The position numbers and the translations under genes are program-made. A stretch of 64,000 nt of DNA from Helianthus annuus (Eukaryota; Streptophyta; Magnoliopsida; Asterales; Asteraceae). Below, in pieces: positions 56,390 to 64,000 of the stretch; within the stretch, counting starts at the first letter, position 1; each line of letters begins with the position of its first letter. Where the stretch lies: positions 17,308,205-17,372,204 of the forward strand of contig NC_035436.2 of NCBI RefSeq assembly GCF_002127325.2, given 5' to 3'. The notes beneath the pieces are model-generated. The model was not told the DNA's origin, made no database searches, and worked only from the letters and a program-made list of their open reading frames with translations.

Positions 56390-57450
56390 GAGCCAATTTT
56401 GGACAATTTGGCTTGATGTGACCTTTTTCTCCACAATTGAAGCACAGTCCATTAGTAGGTTTCCTTTTGCAAGTTTCTTCCTTGTGCCCTAGTACTTTGC
56501 AAAAATTGCAGTAAGTGGAGCATCTTCCTGAATGCTTCTTTCTACAGACTTTGCAATATGGTGCAGAGGTAGAACCTACATTCCTACGGTTAGAATTTCC
56601 AAAACGGAATTCTTGAGTAAGCTTTTGGGTTAGGTTTCTCCTCTAGTCTTCTTCTCTAGTACGGATTAATTCATCTGTCAAGGTATTGGCTAGTTCTATA
56701 GCTTCTTCTATGGTTTGAGGTCTAGCTGCCTTGACTACATGTCTAATCTCTCCAATTAATCCCCAGATATAAAGGGAGATTAATACCGGTTCTGGTGATA
56801 CAAGGGTCGGTACTATTCTATCATACTCAAAGAATGTAGTAGTATAACCCTTACTATCTACCCCGGTCATTCTAAGGTTCAGAAACTTATTCGCTATCTG
56901 TTTCTTTTCATTAGGAGGGCAGAATTTTCTTTCTACCATATTTTTAAATTCCTCTCATTCCATGTTATATACCCTATCACTTCCTCTTAACTGGAGGATA
57001 GTGTTCCACCATTCTAGGGCTGAGTTCTTAAACAGATTAGAAGCAAACATTATCTTGTCTTCTTAAGCACACTTGCTTATTTTTAGAACAGCCTCAGTCT
57101 TTTCTATCCAGCGTAGAGCTGCAATGGGTCCTTCATTGCTCGAGAATTCTATTGGTTTACAGGACCATAATTCTTTATAAGAACAACCATACGGCATGGT
57201 TCTTCTTCTTTTGGGAATGGGCGCTTGAAATACGGGTCCATTGTTTACGCCGTGTTCAGGTTCAGTTGGTCGCTTACTGCTATGCTTACTTTTATTATCT
57301 GCTTCCTTAATATTTTGGATAATAAATGGCATCGCATCTATGATTCCTTGTGCCACTATGTGTTGTTCGGATAGTGCCATTCTGGCACTATTATCCACTT
57401 AGTTTCCATTGTTATTGTTGTTCGGATTCTCATTATTCGGATTGTATTTA

Positions 57451-58856
57451 GAGTAAATTTCAAAGTTCGTCCTTTATGTATGTCTAAAATATCAAAGTAT
57501 GTCCTTTGTCTTTAATAACCTCAGAAAACATCCTTAATGTTTGAAAAACCAATCAAGTTATGTCCTTTACCCTAAACCTTGTTTGTTTTCCCAGTTAAGT
57601 CAGGTCACATGTGAAGCACATGAGGGTATATTGGTCATTTTACCCTGTCTTTTGTAATTTACTATAAAATTAATAATCATAATCATCTTCAACATTCACC
57701 TGCCACCACACCCCCTCTCTCTCTCACACACACACCAGCTTTCTCTCTCTCTCATTGCAAGACCACCACCACCACCACCGCCGTACACCTCAGCAGACCG
57801 ACCACCACCGCCCGTACACCACAGCAGACGGACCACCACCGCCGTATTGTTCTCTCTCACACACACACCAGCTCTATCTCTCTCTCTAATTGCAAGACCA
57901 CAACCACCACCAGAGCCTTTAATCCGCAAATCAGAGAGAGCAGGGCTGTACTTCACAGCAGGTTTGGTTCTGCGATTGTTTCGAAACCCCTTGATTTTAA
58001 TCGAAGTCTTTTTAGGGTTTGCAGATCGAAGGCCACCAGGTGGTAAACCAGCCTCACACATAAGCGCATGGTCATGTGCTACATTGGCTGCCCTAATTCG
58101 GTCCAAATCTTCATCACCGGAGCTTGGAACAGACCTGGTGGATCGATTGACAGCTCTGTGGGCTCTTGAATGCTCTGCTTGAACACTAGCCGACACTTCA
58201 GGAGGGCTCAGATTTGGGGCTTCTTGATGTTTGAGGGCGGCATCACGAGACGAACAGATAGCTCCAATTTTAGGTGGCGGCTGACATAAATGGTTATCTC
58301 TTTGTTCCCCACTAACATCCGTAGCCGGAAAAAATGGACTTTCTTCACTTCTGAGTTCAAACAGGGTGATGGTGGTGGTCGAGTGGCGGTGGTCGGGTGG
58401 TGGCAGATCGGTGGCGGTGGCGGTGGCGGTGGCAGGTACTTTCTTCACTTCTGAGTTCAAACAGGGTAAAATGGAGCAGTCTTGCTTTGAGGTCCAGCAT
58501 GATTTGTTAGGGTTCATGTGAAATCGAAAGAGGCGTTGACTGAATTGTTGAATAGTGGGAGAATGAATATATGCAGGTTTTGATTTTGATGATTACAGAA
58601 TAGAAATTGGTTAGTATTGATTGTATTTATTGTTTTTGATGATTATTTATTTTATTATTTATGATAAAATGACCAAAATACCCTTATGTGGGGCTGACTT
58701 AGTCAAATTTAACCATGAAAAGTAACTGGATTAGGACTAAAGGACGTAACATGTAATGATTTGCAAACATTAAGGATGTTTTCTGAGGTTATTAAAGACA
58801 AAGGATATACTTTGATATTTTAGACATACATAAAGGACGAACTTTGAAATTTACTC
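57451..58856. mobile_element. Mutator-like nonautonomous element, 1406 bp, with long TIRs
   Basis: Terminal inverted repeats of about 95 bp (GAGTAAATTTCAAAGTTCGT...) are perfect except for one base seen (GTATGTCC against GTATATCC). The 9-bp target duplication TTGTATTTA is at 57442-57450 and 58857-58865. No transposase is present. The interior is GC-richer than its surroundings and may be captured genic sequence, so this could be a Pack-MULE. Confidence 0.93.
57696..58517 (-). other. Genic-looking cargo of the MULE with a 273-codon frame
   Basis: The frame begins MNPNKSCWTSKQD and is open for 273 codons over a CCG/ACC triplet-rich interior. A 30-odd-bp segment (TTCTTCACTTCTGAGTTC) is duplicated at about 58337 and 58440. 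A CT/CA-rich block is duplicated at 57717 and 57849. I do not recognise the protein. The low-complexity tail (RERERAG type) argues against the whole frame being real. Confidence 0.35.
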
Positions 58857-60197
58857 TTGTATTTATTCGGGTGGTTATCATTCTGGATATTGTCATTCTG
58901 GTTTTCCTGATTTACTTCATTGTCCATCTGAATTTTAAACATTTACCACATATTAATATCATCAATAATATGGAATATAACCAATCACATGACACGCACG
59001 TTGGTCAAAAACGTCGATCATTGCGACTTTACTCTATTCATATAATATGCATCTACTACACCAGTACTGAAATTAAAATTACAATATCAACTGAAATTTA
59101 AAGTTACACTATTAGTGATAGGCATCCGTAGTTTTTTTTCATACACATACACACATATTTTATATTATATTATTATTATTATTTCTACCATCTTCACCAT
59201 CATTTTCAAGGATATGGATTTATCCAAAAATCCATATTGCGTTTGTCGTATTTCCATACGAGACGCTCTCCCACCTGTCTCATCCTTTCACTACTCTCTA
59301 AAATTTCCTCACCAAAAGTCCTAAGTTCTTGTGCGTTTTCTACACTCATTGGGGGTGCAGGTTCTATGACTGGTTTCAGAATCTGGGGTGCGGGTTCCTG
59401 GTATGGGAGTGTAGGGGCCTGGAATGGGTAAGGATTCTCTAAGATCTCCCTAATGTACATATCGTTATCGAAATAGGGATCTAGAGGATCTAAACCTGGG
59501 GAGGCTCCTAGGTTTTGCATGAGCATGTCTTCTTGCATGTGGTAACGTGGCACGTAGTCCCTATTGTCGTCCCACCATGGGTTGTAATTCGGGTCTAGGG
59601 GATTTGGTGCGGGTACCCTAGGGATTTCCTCCGGGTTGAAGTCATGCATTTCTATTTGGTTTTCAGGGTTTTCTATCTCCATTGGTTGGTCAAGAATTGG
59701 TAGTTGTGGTTGGGGTGCTAACATTTGCTCCAGGTTAGGGTCAGCTGCAGTGGTTGCTAAGATATGGATATTGGCTATTCCCCTATTAAGCATATCCTGG
59801 GCATATGCATCAGTTTCTCTTTTGGCTGCGGCTAGTGCTCTCTGCTCTTGTAACTTTTACATACGTTTCCTACGCTCGTGTGCTCCCCTACTAAACCATC
59901 CCCTCTTTTTCTGAGGAAATGGCTCTTCAGATTGAGCCTTAAATACGAATATTCCTTCTTCCATATTAGCAAAGTACCCCGAGAGGGAGGCTGAGAAGAT
60001 GCACCTTCGCTTCTAGGCGAACCAGACAATTGACGGTACGCGTCAGATGGTCCTTGGTCGCTCATACTGTAAACTAACAAATAGTCAAATAATACATAGC
60101 AAGAAAATACAATTATGCACGTATTTTCGTATTTTATTTCCTAACAGGTTGAATTTTGGTGTCAGCAGAACACTTTTATGGCTGAATCAGTGGCTTA

Positions 60198-60211
60198 GCT
60201 CTGATACTACC
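60198..60211 (-). other. Degenerate tRNA-Met-type PBS of element E
   Basis: The minus strand reads AGTATCAGAGCT, a mutated form of TGGTATCAGAGC, a few bases from the 5' LTR start at 60215. Confidence 0.7.
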
Positions 60212-60214
60212 TTC

Positions 60215-61380
60215 TGTCGCAACCCTCGTCCCTCCTCGTTACAAACCCGGGAACGGGCGGCCGCGGCCAGTTTCGGTGGTATCTTGTTTTTGTCTATATT
60301 GGCAGCGGAATTTACATCAGGACCGTAGTTAGGAAATATTTTATCAAAGTAAAATATCACACTTTCATAATATTAAACACATGGGATTAAACCCAAGTTT
60401 TCAGTACACACATTTTCATAGGGATACACCCTATTTTATTTAATAAAAACATCTATTTATTTTTAGGTAATTTATTGCCACTTTTCCAAGCCTTCAGTGC
60501 TGTCCAGCTGGCTTCTATTTGGCTTTCACATTTTGTTACCTGAAACGCATTTTGAAAACATTTTGTCAGTGGGAAATACTGGTGAATGGATCCCAGTTCA
60601 ATCAAGTTTTAATAAAAACCATTGTACAATATTAATGGCGGTCTTGCAATTACATTTGTTTCTAAGTCATACCAATTACCACCCACGGTACTGTCGAACC
60701 CGACTTGTGGAATGTTACCCCTCCAGTAACAAATTTTGTATACAAAACCCCAACATACCGACGATAACTGTATCCTTACAAATACCTAATAGCTGTTTAA
60801 TATATAATTAATTAAGTGAGGTTTTGTAAAAACAATTTGCAAAAAGGAGATTACTCATATTGCTATCTTAGGATTTTCAGTAAGGATTTCCTGGGAATAA
60901 TCTATAAATTACACAAATGCACGCGTGTTAGTATAATAACCCATTTTAACATTAGTAATACCCTCCCCGAGACGGCATTCCAACGACTACGTCGGGCAGA
61001 ACCATGACAGCCGTTACGGGACCCTAGATCAATCGGGCAGAGTATCTAATACGTATCCAGGGGTTATGATACTTACAACGGAGCAGAACCTCGTTATTTA
61101 GGGGGGTATTATACCCGTGTATTATGCCTAGTACAAGAAAATTGAGAGAAAGAAAGATTTATGAACGAGTTTCGACTGAAGGCCCGCTACTTTCATTATA
61201 TAGGGCTCATCTTCGGGTTCTACGTGGCCCGCGTAAGAGAAGACAAGGGCCTACGCGGCCCGCGTCAAAGCTGGTCAACGTTGTAACTGATACGGGTCAT
61301 CGACTAGACCTCCCACGATGATGACACGTGTCATCACTGGGCTGCGCCACACCTTTGATCTCTAGCGACCCGCGTAAGAC
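60215..61380 (-). repeat. 5' LTR of element E, truncated
   Basis: It matches 42691-42794 plus 51722-52792. It stops abruptly after GACCCGCGTAAGAC at 61380, so about 180 bp of its 5' end is missing. The element is therefore truncated by deletion or by a later insertion at that point. Confidence 0.88.
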
Positions 61381-61840
61381 ATGAAATAATATATGGTATT
61401 ATTGAGATAAGTAGCATACATTGATTAAATATATATGTATCAAGGTCGCCAAGCTAAGCTAGGAGGACTCTGAGTAAATATGGATTCTTCTTGTAACCAT
61501 GAATATAATGCAGTTAGGTGGATTTGCCCTTCGACTTGAATCAAACAATAAATATAACATTAAAAGTACATCACACCATGTATATATTGTCATCGGTGTT
61601 CTCATTCAGACTGCCCTGCAAATGATTTACATTTAAAAAAACTAAAACTAAACAGAAGTATGCCTTTACTATTGTAAAACATTACCGCTGAGTCCCAACA
61701 AAAAAAAAAACACATGACTTGGTCACAATGCACACCATCTATGTTTACATTCGCATTTGTGTTTCGATTTATATTGTTAAACTAAACTTAATAAAAAGTG
61801 ACCTTTAAAAGAGATCAAAATGAATAATAACAACTATTAC

Positions 61841-61915
61841 AGGACTCATGATGAACTTTGCTCCAACATTTTTGGCATTTTCAGCATCATCCTTGGTGTT
61901 CAAAACAGTGCCAAC
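61841..61915 (-). pseudogene. Single captured exon resembling KDPG-aldolase-like protein
   Basis: The minus strand shows ...GACAG then a 75-nt exon encoding VGTVLNTKDDAENAKNVGAK and FIMSP, then a GTAATAG donor. The segment fits the GAGTVL...A..AGAKF..SP core of 2-dehydro-3-deoxyphosphogluconate (KDPG)/4-hydroxy-2-oxoglutarate aldolases, where the C-terminal Pro-rich turn lies near the active-site loop. No neighbouring exon was found, so this is a fragment, not a gene. Family assignment is by eye. Confidence 0.55.
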
Positions 61916-62451
61916 CTGTCAAACACACTATGAACAACTGTACAAATAATTTAAATTGAACTCTAACTCCAGAGTTTAATATATCAAATCATGCAATTCC
62001 TTCTAAAGTATTATCAAGAAACGTAAAATTGGATTACACTTGATGGAGATTTCCCCAAATATTTGATTTGATATTTCAACAGTGCAAGTTAATCAGACAT
62101 GAAATCGATATAACTTCGAGAGTAAGTTCGTACCTAAAACGTACTCCGGTGGCGTGGGCGGTGGCGACGGGACTGAAGGTGTACTCCGGTGGCGTGGGCG
62201 GCGGCGACGGGACTGAAGGTGCAATGGCGATGATGGTGTAAATTCATAAGAGACCGAATCTGATGGTGTAAACTCACAAGAAACCAAATTTGAAGGTGTA
62301 AATATGGATGGTAATGAATAGGTGCTTAATGAAACCACTAATATTGTTCCACAACCTAGTAAAAACACATATTGTGAAGGCGAGATTGAATCTCAACCTC
62401 ACTATCAAAATGATGAACCTAGGTGTGGAGGGGTATAAATGCTACCTTAAT

Positions 62452-62583
62452 CTAGAGGAAAGATGAAAGGTCATGAATTAAACGTGCGACCTTAAACTGA
62501 TTTCTCCATTCAATTGGTGGTAACTGCTCATCAATTTCACAATGTGGACATGGTAGTTCAGGGGTCTTCAAAACATGAAAGTA
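62452..62583 (-). pseudogene. Short coding-like remnant with CPHC motif
   Basis: A minus-strand frame reads FHVLKTPELPCPHCEIDEQL then PPIEWRNQFKVARLIHDLSS and ends in TAG. Composition is protein-like, but I do not recognise the family and no start or splice site is evident. Confidence 0.25.
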
Positions 62584-63126
62584 TAAATTAAAGTAAGGGT
62601 AAAGGTGGAATGGAAATATCCGTATGTTTATTGTAATCCATCAAAGAGACTTTGCCAGATATAGATAGATAGATATAGATTATTAAGTAAATTAAATGCA
62701 ATTAATAGGATTTTTATAGGTTGGTGCATTTAAAACAACCATAAATTTTGGTTTTAAAATAGAACATATAACTAAACTTATATTTTTAAGTATATAGATA
62801 TACATAGATATAGATTATTAAGTAAATTAAATGCAATTAATAGGATTTTTATAGGTTGGTGCATTTAAAACAACCCTAAATTTTGGTTTTAAAATAGAAC
62901 ATATTACTAAACTTTAGAATATATATAGATATTTTAATGTTTTTATTTTAGCATGTGGTCAAATAATGGGAAAATAATGGGAAATAATGGGGATGCCCAT
63001 GATCCCAAGTTAGTCATAGTTTGAGGAGTTTGTTGGTTGAGTGGTTACGTATTTTTGCCAGAAAGCTTTTGTTTATTTTGATAAATTATGAATGAAATAT
63101 GAATTAAGTCTTGGTTTCTCTCTAAA

Positions 63127-64000
63127 TTTACAAAACTAAAAATGAGAGAATTGCGTGTATCCTCTTAAAAGTTATTACTTGCGTATTTACATAACTCAAA
63201 ACCAAAGTTACATATATCCTATCCCATAACAAATACCCTTATCAAAAATAAAAGAACCGATTCCATTATTTAGGTGGATTACCCAAGATGTGAGTGTTCA
63301 CTCTGTCGATATTTGTGAAAATCGATTAAAGAGATGATTCCATTATCTAGGTCGATTACCTCTTCCATTATAGATCGATTACATTTATTGTTCAGGACAT
63401 ATGTGTGTATGAATACGTAAATAAAGATGAGTCTCTAGATTTTTTTTCCAAAATTTCAATTTCATGCGTCGATGGAGAGGTGCCTCCGACCTGCGATCCT
63501 ATTGATATAAATTCAAACTTTCTGCACGACTGCATCTAGTAGCATTATTTAGAGGGTGCTTTAACTTCGAAACATGCGCATAACTCGTTGCCAAAATGAT
63601 ATTCTCTTTCTTAGTCCATTAGTTCGCCATGAAATTGGAAAGAGATAGTGAGTAAGAATGGGAGAAAGGGTAGGTAATAGTATTAAAAATAAAAGAAATT
63701 GATTTTTTTTATTTATTTTAAGGTAGGTTATGTACCTTTTCTTATCAAGCCTACGGTGATAAAAATTGACGAAGTGAGCATATTACTATATCTACCGTGT
63801 AATTCAACAAAAACTACAACTAATACTTTTGAAAGAAAAGAAGCTAAATATTTAGCAACAAAATCAATCAGAGGCGGCTGACAGTATTTTTAAGCTCATT
63901 TATCGGAAAGAAATTTCAACAATTAAACGATATGGATTGGGGCATGAAAGAGTGATGTTATTTAGAGGATGTCTTAACTTTGCAACATGCACCTAACTCG
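63127..64000 (+). repeat. Dispersed repeat, right copy (continues beyond the window)
   Basis: It aligns with 36196-37095 in direct orientation with scattered substitutions and small indels. The copy runs off the right edge, so neither its true length nor its far terminus can be seen. Confidence 0.85.

Larger units (their letters stand above)
56390..60065 (-). pseudogene. gag: Gag of element E, interrupted by the MULE and by stops
   Basis: It starts MSDQGPSDAYRQLSG at 60065. Pro/Asp-rich N-terminal part is at 59206-59793. The capsid part is at 57398-57063 and 56939-56643 (MVERKFCPPNEK). The zinc knuckle FNCGEKGHIKPNC is near 56410-56450. A TGA replaces an expected Trp just before MVERKF (near 56957), and TAA and TAG stops lie near 57065 and 56644. 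The MULE sits between the two parts. 58866-59205 is AT-rich element sequence with no clear frame. Confidence 0.85.
42691..61380 (-). mobile_element. Decayed Tekay/Del-type chromovirus (E)
   Basis: On the minus strand it has a 5' LTR (60215-61380, truncated), a PBS-like site, gag, protease, RT, RNase H, integrase, chromodomain, polypurine tract, and a 3' LTR (51722-52973 plus 42691-42794). The chromodomain and the RT/INT sequence type place it in the Tekay/Del clade. The 3' LTR is interrupted by the LARD and gag by the MULE. Multiple premature stops occur in pol and gag. Confidence 0.88.
61381..63126. other. Unclassified repeat-rich DNA with gene fragments
   Basis: It contains a captured exon (61841-61915), a 48-bp GC-rich tandem duplication (62140-62220, GGTGGCGTGGGCGG), a duplicated block of about 147-bp period (62664-62935) and a TAGA microsatellite. 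No terminal signature that would name the carrier was found. Confidence 0.5.

Noticed and set aside
62093..62368. 91-codon minus frame with Ser-Pro repeats
   Set aside because: The repeats come from a 48-bp GC-rich tandem duplication, and composition is biased in every frame.

Overview
The window is plant nuclear DNA, almost certainly from a eudicot. Asteraceae is a guess from the look of the repeats, not something the sequence proves. No intact host gene is visible. Nearly everything is transposable element, much of it nested, so the annotation is best read as a stack of insertions.

Region 1 (1-30606) holds three copies of one Ty3/gypsy family of the Tat lineage. It has 719-bp LTRs (TGTTAG...AAAACA), gag-protease, reverse transcriptase, a degenerate first RNase H, a second archaeal-type RNase H, and integrase. 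Copy B (minus strand) is the host. Its 5' LTR lies at 29888-30606 and its 3' LTR lies beyond the left edge. Copy C (15803-26374, minus) sits inside B's pol with target duplication CCATA. Copy A (314-11086, plus) sits inside exon 2 of B's antisense gene with target duplication GTATC. LTRs of A differ by one base and those of C look identical, so both insertions are recent.

Two features of this family stand out. Gag-protease and pol share a frame and are separated by one UAG in the context CAA UAG CAA UUA, the tobamovirus-type readthrough context, in all three copies. Each copy also carries a four-exon gene on the strand opposite to gag-pol, between pol and the 3' LTR, with its own TATA-type promoter, canonical splice sites and the same exon architecture. 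The family is also strikingly rich in the pentamer GGATC/GATCC.

Region 2 (30607-38018) holds the 3' end and LTR of a copia-like element into which B inserted, a broken LINE on the minus strand, AT-rich DNA, a roughly 120-bp-arm inverted repeat, a dispersed repeat that recurs at the right edge of the window, and a MITE. Region 3 (38019-42626) holds a nonautonomous Helitron, a second Helitron-type 3' end and a SINE with a 17-bp target duplication.

Region 4 (42691-61380) is a decayed Tekay/Del-type chromovirus (E, minus strand) with many premature stops. Its 3' LTR was split by a noncoding large retrotransposon derivative (LARD, 42795-51716, LTRs about 3.2-3.3 kb, target duplication AATTT). Its gag was split by a Mutator-like element (57451-58856, 9-bp target duplication). 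Region 5 (61381-64000) is unclassified repeat DNA with a single captured exon resembling KDPG-aldolase-like proteins and a second copy of the dispersed repeat.

Functionally, no copy in the window looks fully autonomous. A has a 1-nt frameshift in protease, C lacks the first RNase H domain, B is interrupted twice, E is decayed, and the LARD, MULE, Helitron and SINE encode no mobility protein here.
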